A stretch of 64,000 bases of DNA from Paenarthrobacter aurescens (GTDB taxonomy: Bacteria; Actinomycetota; Actinomycetes; Actinomycetales; Micrococcaceae): the NCBI RefSeq assembly GCF_025421775.1, contig NZ_JAOEFX010000006.1, forward strand, positions 62,001 through 126,000. The letters are read 5' to 3'. Both the position numbers and the translations under genes were made by a program. Shown here piece after piece: positions 1 to 9,356 of this stretch (the stretch's first letter is position 1; each line of letters opens with the position of its first letter). The notes beneath the pieces were generated by a model. That model was not told where the DNA came from and ran no database searches. It was given only the letters and a program-made list of their open reading frames with translations.

Positions 1-1
1 A

Positions 2-703
2 TTGGACAATGCACTCAATGCCGCGTTCGTGCACTCCGGCCAGGTTTGCTCGGCTGGTGCCCGGTTGATCGTGGAAGAATCCATCTCGGAGAAATTCGTG
101 GACGAACTGGTGCGCCGCGCGGAGCAGATCCGTTTGGGTGGACCCTTCGATCCCGCGGCCGAGACCGGACCGCTGATCTCCGCAGCACACCGGGACAAGG
201 TCACCGCCTACGTGGACAAGGGCGTCGCAGAGGGTGCACGCCTGCGCTGCGGCGGAAAATGGGGCGAGGGCGATCTGGAGAAGGGCTTCTATTACCTCCC
301 CACCATCCTGGACCAGGTCAAGAGCGGCATGTCCGTCGTGGTGGATGAGGCCTTCGGCCCGGTGGTGACGGTGGAAACCTTCAGTACGGAAGAAGAAGCC
401 ATCAAGATCGGCAACGACACCCACTACGGCCTGGCTGGTGCTGTCTGGTCGCAGGACGCGGGAAAGACCCAGCGCGTGGCCCGGGCCCTGCGCCACGGCA
501 CTATCTGGATCAACGATTTCCACCCGTACTTGCCGCAGGCGGAATGGGGTGGCTTTGGCCAGTCCGGCGTTGGGCGTGAGCTCGGCCCCACAGGCCTGGC
601 CGAGTACCAGGAAGCCAAGCACATTTACCAGAACATCGACCCACAGGTGACGGGCTGGTTCAAGGACCACGCCGCCACTGATGCACTGACAGACGGGAAG
701 TGA
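2..703 (+). CDS. betB: Betaine aldehyde dehydrogenase, C-terminal part (cut by window edge)
   Basis: An aldehyde dehydrogenase family protein that would oxidise betaine aldehyde to glycine betaine with NAD(P)+ in the cytoplasm. The visible 233 residues begin just before the catalytic cysteine in GQVCSAG and continue through the EAFGPVV motif of the family. Family members have about 490-500 residues, so roughly half the protein lies outside the window and the true start is not visible. It ends 3 bases before the choline oxidase gene. That pairing is the basis for preferring betaine aldehyde over another aldehyde as substrate. Confidence 0.88.
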   Translation: MDNALNAAFVHSGQVCSAGARLIVEESISEKFVDELVRRAEQIRLGGPFDPAAETGPLISAAHRDKVTAYVDKGVAEGARLRCGGKWGEGDLEKGFYYLPTILDQVKSGMSVVVDEAFGPVVTVETFSTEEEAIKIGNDTHYGLAGAVWSQDAGKTQRVARALRHGTIWINDFHPYLPQAEWGGFGQSGVGRELGPTGLAEYQEAKHIYQNIDPQVTGWFKDHAATDALTDGK

Positions 704-706
704 CGC

Positions 707-2287
707 ATGACATCCGAGGCAAAGACTGAGTTCGACTACATCGTGGTTGGCGGCGGCTCTGCCGGCGCAGCCGTGGCATCGCGCCTGAGCGAGGACCCCT
801 CCCTTGAGGTGGCACTGGTGGAGGCCGGACCGGACGATCGCGGGATTCCCGAGATTCTCCAACTGGACCGCTGGATGGAGCTGCTGGAATCAGGCTACGA
901 CTGGGACTACCCCATCGAGGAGCAGGAGAACGGCAACTCGTTCATGCGCCATGCCCGTGCCAAGGTGATGGGCGGCTGCTCCAGCCACAACTCGTGTATT
1001 GCCTTCTGGGCACCCCGGGAGGACATTGACGAGTGGGAGCAGAAGTTTGGTGCCACAGGATGGAACTCGGAGATGGCTTTCCGCCTGTTCAAGCAGCTGG
1101 AAAGCAACGAGGACGCCGGGCCGGACGCTCCGCACCATGGAGACAGCGGCCCTGTGCACCTGATGAACGTCCCGGCATCCGATCCCACGGGCCGCGCATT
1201 GCTGGATGCCTGTGAACAGTCCGGCATCCCCAAAGTGCACTTCAATACTGGCGAGACTGTGATCAACGGTGCCAGCTTCTTCCAGATCAACCGACAGGCT
1301 GACGGCACCCGCGCGTCGTCGTCTGTGTCCTACATCCACCCGATCATGGAGCGGGAGAATTTCACGCTCCTGACGGGACTTCGCGCCAAGGAACTCACTT
1401 TCGACGCCGACAACCGCTGCACGGGCGTGGCCGTGGTGGACAACGCTTTTGCCAGGACCCATCACCTGACAGCGCGCTCCGAGGTGATTGTCTCCACGGG
1501 CGCGATCGATTCTCCCAAGCTCCTGATGCTCTCCGGCATAGGCCCGGCTGCCCAGCTTGAGGGGTTCGGCATCCCGGTACGCGTTGATTCCCCTGGCGTG
1601 GGCGAACACCTTCAGGACCATCCGGAGGGGGTTATCCAGTGGGAAGCCAAACAGCCCATGACGGAGACGTCCACGCAGTGGTGGGAGGCCGGCATTTTCA
1701 CTACGACCGAAGAGGGCCTGGACCGGCCGGACCTGATGTTCCACTACGGGTCCGTGCCTTTCGATATGCACACGCTGAGGCAAGGATTCCCGACGACGGA
1801 GAACGGCTTCTGCTTGACGCCGAACGTCACGCACGCCCGTTCCCGGGGCACGGTAAGGTTGCGCAGCCGCGACTTCCGCGACAAGCCGAAAGTGGATCCC
1901 CGCTACTTCACCGACCCGCATGACATGCGTGTCATGGTTGCCGGGATCAAGAAGGCCCGTGAGATCGCGGCCCAGCCCGCCTTGGCGGAGTGGGTGGGCA
2001 CGGAGCTGTACCCTGGCGAGGACGTCCAGAGCGACGAGCAGATCGCGGACTACATCCGCGCTACCCACAACACCGTGTACCACCCGGCTGGAACGGTGCG
2101 GATGGGCGCGGTTGAGGATGCCATGTCTCCGCTGGACCCCGAACTCCGGGTAAAGGGCGTCACCGGACTCCGGGTTGCTGACGCTTCCGTTATGCCGGAG
2201 CTGACTACCGTGAACCCCAACATCACCACCATGATGATCGGCGAGCGGTGCGCGGAGTTGGTCCGCGAGGCACGGCAGGCCTCATAA
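707..2287 (+). CDS. codA: Choline oxidase (GMC flavoprotein)
   Basis: Oxidises choline to betaine aldehyde and then glycine betaine, using O2 and releasing hydrogen peroxide. The 526 residues match the recalled Arthrobacter globiformis enzyme almost throughout. The N-terminal GGGSAGAAVASRL is the FAD-binding loop. His94 in CSSHNS corresponds to the histidine that carries covalent FAD (His99 in A. globiformis). The C-terminal NTVYHPAGTVRM and VNPNIT segments hold the active-site His and Asn. It is a few residues shorter at the N-terminus and about 13 shorter at the C-terminus than the reference. It follows betB by 3 bases, so the two are cotranscribed. A strong terminator follows. Confidence 0.95.
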   Translation: MTSEAKTEFDYIVVGGGSAGAAVASRLSEDPSLEVALVEAGPDDRGIPEILQLDRWMELLESGYDWDYPIEEQENGNSFMRHARAKVMGGCSSHNSCIAFWAPREDIDEWEQKFGATGWNSEMAFRLFKQLESNEDAGPDAPHHGDSGPVHLMNVPASDPTGRALLDACEQSGIPKVHFNTGETVINGASFFQINRQADGTRASSSVSYIHPIMERENFTLLTGLRAKELTFDADNRCTGVAVVDNAFARTHHLTARSEVIVSTGAIDSPKLLMLSGIGPAAQLEGFGIPVRVDSPGVGEHLQDHPEGVIQWEAKQPMTETSTQWWEAGIFTTTEEGLDRPDLMFHYGSVPFDMHTLRQGFPTTENGFCLTPNVTHARSRGTVRLRSRDFRDKPKVDPRYFTDPHDMRVMVAGIKKAREIAAQPALAEWVGTELYPGEDVQSDEQIADYIRATHNTVYHPAGTVRMGAVEDAMSPLDPELRVKGVTGLRVADASVMPELTTVNPNITTMMIGERCAELVREARQAS

Positions 2288-2310
2288 ACCAGCCAATGCC
2301 CTGACAGCCA

Positions 2311-2348
2311 AAAGGGCGGCTCCCACGCTTGGGGAGCCGCCCTTTTTC
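2311..2348. terminator. Rho-independent terminator after codA
   Basis: A perfect 14-bp stem (2311-2324 with 2332-2345) has a 7-base loop and runs into CTTTTTC on the plus strand. AAAG on the other side makes it usable from both directions, for codA and for the convergent XRE gene. Confidence 0.85.
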
Positions 2349-2360
2349 GTGCCCGGATAC

Positions 2361-2762
2361 CTAGCCCCGGTTGCGGTGCATCATCCGGTACGTGAGTTCG
2401 GCGAGGAGCTCCTCATCGGAAAGGTGTGACGCGCGGGCGATGGGTGCTGCCGGAACCGTTACACGGGGCGGTCCCTGCCGGGCTTCGTCTCCCGAGCGCA
2501 TGTCGTCCGGAGTGATCATGTCCGGGGCAAAGGTGGACTTTCCCTTGAGAACCTCTGAAACCGACCCTGCCCGCCAACCCAAGGCGTGCTCAAGCTTGCG
2601 CTGATTGATTTCCTGGGTGCGCCGCGTTCCCGATTCCAGCGTGCGGACGGTCTTGATGGCGGTACCAGCCTGCTTGGCCAACTGAACCTGGCTCAATCCT
2701 TGGGCCAAGCGTTCTTCTTTGATCAATCGGCCGATAGTCTGCAGTGCTTCGAGTTCATCCAC
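2361..2762 (-). CDS. XRE-family helix-turn-helix regulator
   Basis: A 133-residue DNA-binding protein. Residues 8-60 form a Cro/C1-type helix-turn-helix (GLSQVQLAKQAGTAIKTVRTLESG). The C-terminal half is unstructured-looking and matches no domain I recognise. It converges on codA across a shared terminator and diverges from the sugar importer. Its targets cannot be read from the sequence; control of the neighbouring importer is possible, but that operon has its own LacI regulator. Confidence 0.82.
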   Translation of the reverse strand: MDELEALQTIGRLIKEERLAQGLSQVQLAKQAGTAIKTVRTLESGTRRTQEINQRKLEHALGWRAGSVSEVLKGKSTFAPDMITPDDMRSGDEARQGPPRVTVPAAPIARASHLSDEELLAELTYRMMHRNRG

Positions 2763-2915
2763 ACTTCCTACCTTTCCATAGGCAACATTGGGTAATCAAA
2801 TCGAAGCGGCCTCCAGTTGGCGGGGGTATCCGCTCCGCTGCCCCGCCGCAAGACCCCGCGGAGGCCTTCTCGTTGAGGCCGACAGGTTACTTGGTATCGA
2901 TGCGATTACGTTCGG

Positions 2916-2929
2916 TGTAAGCGCTTGCA
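2916..2929. promoter_or_regulatory. Likely LacI-family operator
   Basis: TGTAAGCGCTTGCA is a near-perfect palindrome centred on CG (6 of 7 half-site positions pair), the usual form of LacI/GalR-family sites. It lies about 85 bp upstream of the importer start at 3014. A LacI regulator is encoded at the end of the same cluster. Confidence 0.7.
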
Positions 2930-3013
2930 TTTCGACGCCCATCCTCGCTAGTGTGAGCGTCACCACATCAATTGCGCCCCCGAATCACTTGTACTCAGCG
3001 AGGAGTCTTTAGC

Positions 3014-4360
3014 ATGAAGAAAACCAAGTACCTGCTACCGGTCGCAGCCGCCGGTGTTCTGGCACTTACCCTTTCCGCCTGCAGCGGAGATGGTGGCGGT
3101 GGGGGATCTACCGCCGGCTCGGATGATTGCTCCGCCTACGAAAGCTATGGCAAGCACGACGGCAAGACCGTCTCCGTCTACTCGACAATCGTCGATATCG
3201 AAGCAACCAACCTCGAGGAATCCTGGAAGCAGTTTGAATCCTGCACCGGCATCACCGTCAAGTATGAGGGCAGCAAGGAATTTGAAACGCAGATCGGCGT
3301 GCGTGCCCAGTCCGGCACCGCCCCTGACGTTGCCATCTTCCCGCAGCCTGGTCTCCTTGCCACCCAGGTCCGGGCCGGTTACCTGAAGCCCGCTCCGCAG
3401 ACCGTGTCCGATTTGGTGGACAAGAACTGGTCCCCGGACTGGAAGAAGTACGGCACGGTGGATGGCAAGTTCTACGCCGCTCCGATGCTCGCCAACGTCA
3501 AGGGCTTCGTTTGGTACGCACCCAAGACGTTCAAGGACAAGGGCTGGGAAGTCCCCAAGACGTGGGACGAAATGATCGAGCTGTCCAAGAAGATCGCGGC
3601 AGATGACAAGAACATGAAGCCGTGGTGTGCAGGCTTCGAATCCGGCGAGGCCACGGGCTGGCCCGGCACGGACTGGATCGAAGACGTCGTCCTGCGTGAA
3701 CACGGCCCCGAGGTTTACGACCAGTGGGTAGCCCACCAGATTCCGTTCAACGACCCCAAGATCGTGGATTCGTTTAACAAAGCCGGCGATATCCTGCTCA
3801 ACCCGGACATGGTCAACGGTGGCTTCGGTGACGTCCGGTCCATCTTGAGCACCGGTTTCGCCCAGGCCGGCCAGCCGGTCCTTGACGGCACCTGCGCCAT
3901 GCACCACCAGGCCAACTTCCAGGCTGCCAACTGGCCTGCAGGAACAAACGTTTCAGAGGACGGCGACGTCTGGGCCTTCATCACCCCGCCGATTGACGAA
4001 AGCAAAGGCAAGGCAGTCACCGGTGGCGGCGAAATGGTTGGCGCGTACAAGGACACCCCTGAGGTTCAGTCCTTCCTGGCATACCTGGCCAGCGCCGACT
4101 TCGCCAACAACCGCGTCAAGCTCGGCGGCGTAGTCAGTGCAAACAAGGGCCTGGATCCCGCCAACGCGCAGTCTGACCTTGACAAGCTGACCGTCCAGAT
4201 CCTCCAGGACCCGGACACGGTGTTCCGTTTCGACGGCTCGGACCTGATGCCGAGTGCCGTTGGCGCCAACTCGTTCTGGAAGGGCATCGTGCAGTGGATC
4301 AACGGCACATCCTCCCAGGAAGTTGCCAACAGCATCGAATCCAGCTGGCCTAAGAGCTAA
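3014..4360 (+). CDS. Sugar ABC transporter substrate-binding lipoprotein (AglE-like)
   Basis: A 448-residue extracellular binding protein of a carbohydrate importer. The N-terminus is a lipoprotein signal with lipobox LSAC and lipidated Cys23. The mature part looks like the family-1 solute-binding proteins related to AglE (alpha-glucosides). I chose ATG 3014 over an in-frame start 42 bases upstream because AGGAG lies 8 bases before it and because the signal peptide starts there. Two permease genes and a LacI regulator follow. An alpha-glucoside or other oligosaccharide is the likely substrate; the exact sugar is inference. Confidence 0.9.
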   Translation: MKKTKYLLPVAAAGVLALTLSACSGDGGGGGSTAGSDDCSAYESYGKHDGKTVSVYSTIVDIEATNLEESWKQFESCTGITVKYEGSKEFETQIGVRAQSGTAPDVAIFPQPGLLATQVRAGYLKPAPQTVSDLVDKNWSPDWKKYGTVDGKFYAAPMLANVKGFVWYAPKTFKDKGWEVPKTWDEMIELSKKIAADDKNMKPWCAGFESGEATGWPGTDWIEDVVLREHGPEVYDQWVAHQIPFNDPKIVDSFNKAGDILLNPDMVNGGFGDVRSILSTGFAQAGQPVLDGTCAMHHQANFQAANWPAGTNVSEDGDVWAFITPPIDESKGKAVTGGGEMVGAYKDTPEVQSFLAYLASADFANNRVKLGGVVSANKGLDPANAQSDLDKLTVQILQDPDTVFRFDGSDLMPSAVGANSFWKGIVQWINGTSSQEVANSIESSWPKS

Positions 4361-4456
4361 CTCCCAGAGTGCTGCCTCCCCTGACTGGTGCGCCCAGCCG
4401 GGGAGGCAGTGCTTTACCCGGAACTTAGTGATTCACTCACGCCCCGGAGGTTGGGT

Positions 4457-5422
4457 ATGGAATTTATTGGAGAAAAACTCCTACAAGTAGTGATAGCCCT
4501 GGCGATTTTCGCTGCGGTCATCGGCCTCATCATGTTGCTGGTGGACAGGGCACCTAAATCAGTCAAAGACAAGGTCACGGTGGCGGGCTTCCTTGCCCCT
4601 GCCGCCATCCTGATGCTGGTGGGCCTGGTCTATCCGGCCATCCGCACGTCGATGCTCGCTTTTACGGACGCCGGCGGAAATGCCAACGGGTTCGACAACT
4701 TTGTATGGATGTTCACGCAGCCCGAGGCGCTGACCACGCTTCGGAACACGGTCATCTGGACAGTCCTGGTTCCGCTGCTGTCCACGAGCTTTGGCCTTGC
4801 CTACGCTGTGTTCATTGATAAGGCACGCGGCGAGCGGGTGCTGAAGTCGCTGGTCTTCATGCCGATGGCAATCTCTTTCGTGGGTGCCGGCATCATTTGG
4901 AAGCTCGTGTACGACTACCGCGGTCCGAACATCGAGCAGACCGGTGTCATCAACTTCTTCAGGGTTGCCCTGGGAATGGACCCCAAGCAGTTCCTGCTGG
5001 ACGCCCCGGAAAACACCATCTTCCTCATCATTGTGATGGTCTGGATCCAGACCGGTTTTGCCATGGTGATTTTGTCCGCGGCCATTAAGGGTGTTCCGGT
5101 GGAACTCATCGAAGCAGCCCGCTTGGACGGTGCCAACGCATGGCAGCAGTTCCGGAACGTCACAGTACCCGGCATCCGGGGAGCCCTGGTGGTGGTCCTG
5201 ACCACCATTACCATTGCCACGCTGAAGGTCTTCGACATTGTCCGGACCATGACCGCCGGCAACTATGACACCTCGGTGGTGGCCAATGAAATGTACACCC
5301 AGGCTTTCCGGGCCGGTGAACCTGGACGTGGTGCCGCTTTGGCTCTGGTCCTGTTCCTGATGGTCCTGCCCATCGTCGTGTACAACGCTCGAGTCCTTCG
5401 CAAGCAAAGGGAGATCCATTGA
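4457..5422 (+). CDS. Sugar ABC transporter permease (AglF-like)
   Basis: A 321-residue inner-membrane subunit of the importer. An extra N-terminal membrane segment (about residues 8-30) precedes the usual core of six helices. The EAA loop that contacts the ATPase is visible as EAARLDGANAWQQF. ATG 4457 is preferred over an upstream in-frame start because CGGAGG stands 6 bases before it. The stop overlaps the next permease start in TTGA, so translation is probably coupled. Confidence 0.9.
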   Translation: MEFIGEKLLQVVIALAIFAAVIGLIMLLVDRAPKSVKDKVTVAGFLAPAAILMLVGLVYPAIRTSMLAFTDAGGNANGFDNFVWMFTQPEALTTLRNTVIWTVLVPLLSTSFGLAYAVFIDKARGERVLKSLVFMPMAISFVGAGIIWKLVYDYRGPNIEQTGVINFFRVALGMDPKQFLLDAPENTIFLIIVMVWIQTGFAMVILSAAIKGVPVELIEAARLDGANAWQQFRNVTVPGIRGALVVVLTTITIATLKVFDIVRTMTAGNYDTSVVANEMYTQAFRAGEPGRGAALALVLFLMVLPIVVYNARVLRKQREIH

Positions 5423-6381
5423 CAGCCACGCCAGCCCCGAAAGAGGCCTCCAAGGCCACCCGGCAGCGTCCTGGATCCGACCCCACGGAGGACGCCCAGC
5501 CCATCATGCGCCGCGTCAAGACCAAGCTCACTTCCAAGTGGGCAACAGCGGCAGCGATCATCATCGCCGTCGTATGGTCTGTGCCGACGTTCGGTCTCTT
5601 CGTCACCTCGTTCCGTCCTGCCGCCAAGCAGGTAGGTCCCCGGTCCGACGGCTGGTGGAATGCCTTCGTCGACTGGCAGTTCACGTTCAAGAACTACGCT
5701 GACGTCCTTACCCCGGCGGGCTCGCAGTCAGCCAATCTTTCCCAGTACTTCGTGAACTCCATTGCGATCGTCATTCCCGTCACCATCTTTGTGCTGGTGC
5801 TCGCGTCCATGGCTGCGTATGTGTTCGCCTGGGGAAAGTTCAAGGGCCGCGACGCGTTGTTCATCTTCGTCTTTGCCCTGCAGATCATTCCGCTTCAGAT
5901 GGCGCTGATTCCGTTGCTGCAGTTCTTCACGCAGACACTGCACCTGCCTGCCGGTTCCTACGCCCAGCTGTGGATCGCCCACACCATGTTCGGTCTCCCG
6001 CTGGGTATCTTCCTCCTCCACAACTTCATCTCCGAGATTCCCGGTGAAGTCATCGAGGCGGCAAGGGTGGACGGTGCCGGACACAGCACCATCTTCTGGC
6101 GGATCATCCTTCCGCTCTCCGTTCCGGCGCTGGCGTCTCTGGCCATCTTCCAGTTCCTGTGGGTCTGGAACGACCTGCTGGTGGCCTTGGTGTTCTCCGG
6201 TGGAACAGCGGACGTAGCCCCGATTACGCAGCGTTTGGCGGAGATTTCCGGTACACGCGGCGCCAGGGACTACCTGAACCCGGCGGCAGCATTCGTTTCC
6301 ATCATCATCCCGCTCCTGGTGTTCTTCGGCCTGCAGCGCTACTTCGTGCGAGGCCTGCTGTCCGGCGGTCTCAAGGGATAA
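5419..6381 (+). CDS. Sugar ABC transporter permease (AglG-like)
   Basis: A 320-residue second permease. After a hydrophilic N-terminal tail of about 40 residues come six membrane segments and the EAA loop EAARVDGAGHSTIF. The TTG start overlaps the previous stop by four bases, with AGGGAG 6 bases upstream; ATG 5506 is a weaker alternative. No ATPase follows, so the complex probably borrows a shared MsiK/UgpC-type ATPase encoded elsewhere. Confidence 0.88.
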   Translation: MTATPAPKEASKATRQRPGSDPTEDAQPIMRRVKTKLTSKWATAAAIIIAVVWSVPTFGLFVTSFRPAAKQVGPRSDGWWNAFVDWQFTFKNYADVLTPAGSQSANLSQYFVNSIAIVIPVTIFVLVLASMAAYVFAWGKFKGRDALFIFVFALQIIPLQMALIPLLQFFTQTLHLPAGSYAQLWIAHTMFGLPLGIFLLHNFISEIPGEVIEAARVDGAGHSTIFWRIILPLSVPALASLAIFQFLWVWNDLLVALVFSGGTADVAPITQRLAEISGTRGARDYLNPAAAFVSIIIPLLVFFGLQRYFVRGLLSGGLKG

Positions 6382-6389
6382 CAACTGCA

Positions 6390-6431
6390 CCCTCGGTTGC
6401 GCAGCGCATTACGTCGCTGCGTAACCGAGGG
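6390..6431. terminator. Long hairpin between the importer and its regulator
   Basis: Arms 6390-6406 and 6415-6431 pair over 17 positions with one G-U pair and an 8-base loop. No T-tract follows. It may therefore weaken read-through from the importer into the LacI gene or act as an mRNA 3' stabiliser, rather than terminate fully. Confidence 0.55.
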
Positions 6432-6494
6432 CTGCAAACAACAGAACCGCAATTAAGGTGAAGGCGGAGCAACGGCGGCCGGAGAGGGGAGCCT

Positions 6495-7547
6495 GTGTCA
6501 CGAACAACGGGTAGGTCCCAACGCGGCGGCCACACGGGCGTCAGTATTGAGGACGTCGCTGCAGCCGCTGGAGTCTCGACGGCGACCGTCTCGCGGGCGG
6601 TCCGCGGACTGCCGCGGGTGTCTCCTGCAACCCGCGAGAAGATCCTCGAAGTAGCCAGTTCCCTGGGGTACGTGGCGTCGTCGTCGGCCTCGGGGTTGGC
6701 GACGGGCCGCACACGCACCATCGGTGTCCTGGCCCCTTTCGTCAGCCGCTGGTTCTTCTCCAAGGCCATCGAAGGCGCGGACCGGGAGCTGCATTCGCGG
6801 AAGTACAACCTTTCCCTGTTCAACCTGGGCGGCCACGGCAGCAACCGTGAGCGGCTCTTCAGCTCCACCATGGTCTACAAGCAGATTGATGCCCTGCTGG
6901 TGCTGTGTATGTCCTTGACCGAGGAAGAGTTGGAGCACCTCCACAAGATCGACATCCCGCTGGTAGTGGTCGGCGGCCATGTTGAGGACTGTGCGTACAT
7001 CGGCATCAACGACTACGACGCCGCGTCAACCGCGGTGCGGCATCTCCTGGACCTCGGCCACAAGGACATCGCCCTGCTCCATGGCGACGACGAAACGGAC
7101 CTGAACTTCGATGTTCCCCGCGTGCGGATCCGCGCCTTCCAGGAAGTAATGACCGACGCCGGGCTGGAAGTCCGCCCCGAATGGGACCAGTGGGGCGATT
7201 TCACAGTTGCCAGCGGCCAGCAGGCCTTCAACAGGCTCTGGAGCCAGCCGGGGCGCAAGCCCACGGCCATCTTCTGCTCTTCAGACGAGATGGCGATGGG
7301 CGTTATTTTCGAGGCGGGCCGCCACGGGGTCAGGGTGCCGCAGGATCTCTCGGTCATCGGCATTGACGACCACGACTTCTCGTCCTCCATTGGCCTGACC
7401 ACCGTGGGCCAACGGCCCGACAACCAGGCCGAACTTGCCACGAAAATGCTCCTGGACGAGCTGGACGGCAACCCCGAAGCCGTGCATTCGGAAGTTGCCC
7501 CCCACGAGTTGATCGTGCGCGAGACAACGGCGCCGCCCAGCGCATAG
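6495..7547 (+). CDS. LacI-family transcriptional regulator
   Basis: A 350-residue repressor. Residues 17-65 are a LacI helix-turn-helix and hinge (SIEDVAAAAGVSTATVSRAV). The rest is a periplasmic-binding-protein-like effector domain ending in the usual IGIDDHDFS and LTTVGQ segments. The GTG start has GGAGAGGGGAG upstream. It lies downstream of the sugar importer in the same direction, so it probably senses the imported sugar and represses through the palindrome at 2916-2929. It converges on the gene at 7556 with only 8 bases between the stops. Confidence 0.9.
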   Translation: MSRTTGRSQRGGHTGVSIEDVAAAAGVSTATVSRAVRGLPRVSPATREKILEVASSLGYVASSSASGLATGRTRTIGVLAPFVSRWFFSKAIEGADRELHSRKYNLSLFNLGGHGSNRERLFSSTMVYKQIDALLVLCMSLTEEELEHLHKIDIPLVVVGGHVEDCAYIGINDYDAASTAVRHLLDLGHKDIALLHGDDETDLNFDVPRVRIRAFQEVMTDAGLEVRPEWDQWGDFTVASGQQAFNRLWSQPGRKPTAIFCSSDEMAMGVIFEAGRHGVRVPQDLSVIGIDDHDFSSSIGLTTVGQRPDNQAELATKMLLDELDGNPEAVHSEVAPHELIVRETTAPPSA

Positions 7548-7555
7548 TGCACCGG

Positions 7556-8443
7556 CTAGGAAGCGCGGGCCAACTGACGGATGGGGATCCACCGCGAGGC
7601 GAGGCGCCGGTAGGCGGCAGCCGCGCCGGTCATGTCGCCCTCAGCCAGGCACTCGATGCCCAGCCGCACATCCATGGGCGACTCGTCCGGGTACACCTTG
7701 TCAGCCACGGCTCCGTAGTCCAGCTCGACCATCGACTGAATGTGAAACAGCTCCAGCCACTCGGTGAGCTGTGTCAGGTCATCCAGCATGTCCAGATCCG
7801 GTGCAGCCAGGGCCAGGTTGGCCACGGCGAAGCGCGCCCGGTCCAGGGCTTCTGTCAGGGGAGTCCACACCCGCACGGTCAGAATGCGCCCCTCGGATTC
7901 CACCACGTCCTTGCGGTCAGACTCGGCGAAAAGCGAGAACCAACTGAACGGGATTCCCCACGTTGAGGCACGGGTATGGACGCGCTTGGCGTCTTCGCCG
8001 GCATTGATGCGATCAATTCTGACTTGGTGCTTGTCCCGTTGCGAAACGGGAATGAGAAGGTCAGCGAGGGGGCTATGCACGCCGTCCATGAGCGCGTTGG
8101 CCGCCAAGCCAGCCCGAATCACCAGTTGGCTGGGGCAATAAAGCAGCCGTCCGGCGTCGTGGTCTTCCTTGTCCGTCGCAGCGGCATGCCGCCCAATGGG
8201 CACGCGCGTCATACGGACCAGGTCCGTGCGCCCGGTGGGGAACGGATCGCCGCCGGACCGCGTGATGCGGCCCAACGAGGCCTGCAGTTCCGCATTTTCG
8301 ACGGCGGCCCGGGAACTTATCTTGCCGCCCTCCGCCACCAGCTGGCCCTGCTGCTCAGGCGGAAAGGCTTCGAGGGGCTCGTAAATGCGCAGCGACGAAG
8401 AGAACGGCAGTCCCGCCTGGCCCCGATAGAGGTTCCCAGTCAT
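7556..8443 (-). CDS. Conserved hypothetical protein
   Basis: A 295-residue protein without signal peptide or clear membrane segment. I do not recognise a catalytic motif. It looks like a conserved actinobacterial protein; a C-terminal helical part ends AAAAYRRLASRWIPIRQLA. An AAAGGAG ribosome site lies 10 bases before the ATG. It lies 36 bases downstream of exonuclease III in the same direction, so the two may share a transcript. A link to DNA repair is only a guess from position. Confidence 0.75.
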   Translation of the reverse strand: MTGNLYRGQAGLPFSSSLRIYEPLEAFPPEQQGQLVAEGGKISSRAAVENAELQASLGRITRSGGDPFPTGRTDLVRMTRVPIGRHAAATDKEDHDAGRLLYCPSQLVIRAGLAANALMDGVHSPLADLLIPVSQRDKHQVRIDRINAGEDAKRVHTRASTWGIPFSWFSLFAESDRKDVVESEGRILTVRVWTPLTEALDRARFAVANLALAAPDLDMLDDLTQLTEWLELFHIQSMVELDYGAVADKVYPDESPMDVRLGIECLAEGDMTGAAAAYRRLASRWIPIRQLARAS

Positions 8444-8479
8444 GTCCGGCCGGCTCCTTTCGTCGTGGTGGTCGTGTGG

Positions 8480-9292
8480 TTAGTCTGCGAGCTCCACAAT
8501 CACGGGGGCGTGGTCCGAGGCGCCCTTGCCCTTGCGTTCCTCGCGGTCAATGGACGCACCCGTGACCCTCGAAGCCAGCGCCGGGGAGGCGAGGCAGAAG
8601 TCGATGCGCATGCCTTCCTTCTTGGGGAAGCGCAGCTGCGTGTAGTCCCAGTAGGTGTAAACGCCCGGGCCGGGGGTGTAGGGGCGGACGACGTCGGTGA
8701 ACCCGGCGGCCTCGAAGGCGTGGAAGGCCGCGCGCTCGGGTTCGGAGACGTGGGTGTAGTTGTTGTTGCGGAACAGCTCGATGTCCCACACGTCGTCGTC
8801 GAACGGGGCGATGTTCCAGTCGCCCATGAGCGCGATCTGGGCCGTCGGATCGGACTTGACCCACTCGGCCGCGTGGCCCTGAAGGACGTCCAGCCACTTG
8901 ATCTTGTACGGCATGTGTTCGTCATCAAGTGAACGGCCGTTGGGAACGTAGAGGCTCCAGATGCGGATGCCGCCGCACGTGGCTGCGATGGCACGGGCTT
9001 CCTGCGCAGGATCCTTGCCTGCCTTGCCGAACGCCGGCTGGTCCAGGAACGTGCGCTCCACGTCGTCCAAACCGACGCGGGAAGCGATGGCAACACCGTT
9101 CCATTGGTTCACGCCAAAATGCGCAACCTCGTAACCCATGCGCTCAAAAAGCTCCCACGGGAAGTTCTCGTCCTTGCACTTGGTCTCCTGGATGGCCAGG
9201 ACATCGCAGTCGCTGCGCTCAAGCCAGGCTTCAACGCGGTCGGCACGGGCGCGGAGGGAGTTCACATTCCAGGTAGCTATCTTCACAGCCAC
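8480..9292 (-). CDS. xthA: Exodeoxyribonuclease III (AP endonuclease)
   Basis: A 270-residue metal-dependent endonuclease/exonuclease that cuts DNA at abasic sites and degrades 3' ends in base-excision repair. The family motifs appear in order: ATWNVNSLRAR, QETKC, YVPNG, GDWNIAPFDDDV and C-terminal SDHAPV, giving the metal-binding Asn/Glu/Asp set and the Asp-His pair. The start is GTG at 9292, with a second in-frame GTG two codons later. The length is normal for the family. Confidence 0.93.
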   Translation of the reverse strand: MAVKIATWNVNSLRARADRVEAWLERSDCDVLAIQETKCKDENFPWELFERMGYEVAHFGVNQWNGVAIASRVGLDDVERTFLDQPAFGKAGKDPAQEARAIAATCGGIRIWSLYVPNGRSLDDEHMPYKIKWLDVLQGHAAEWVKSDPTAQIALMGDWNIAPFDDDVWDIELFRNNNYTHVSEPERAAFHAFEAAGFTDVVRPYTPGPGVYTYWDYTQLRFPKKEGMRIDFCLASPALASRVTGASIDREERKGKGASDHAPVIVELAD

Positions 9293-9356
9293 TAACTTAC
9301 CGAACTTGGCGCTGAGCGCATCCCCTGACGGCTTTTTACTGTGCGGACTCCCGCGG

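Noticed and set aside
890..2083. A 397-codon open frame opposite codA
   Set aside because: Shadow of choline oxidase, Arg/His/Val-rich and without motifs.
7976..8932. A 318-codon plus-strand frame opposite the conserved hypothetical gene and xthA
   Set aside because: It crosses two opposing genes; exonuclease III motifs are unmistakable on the other strand.
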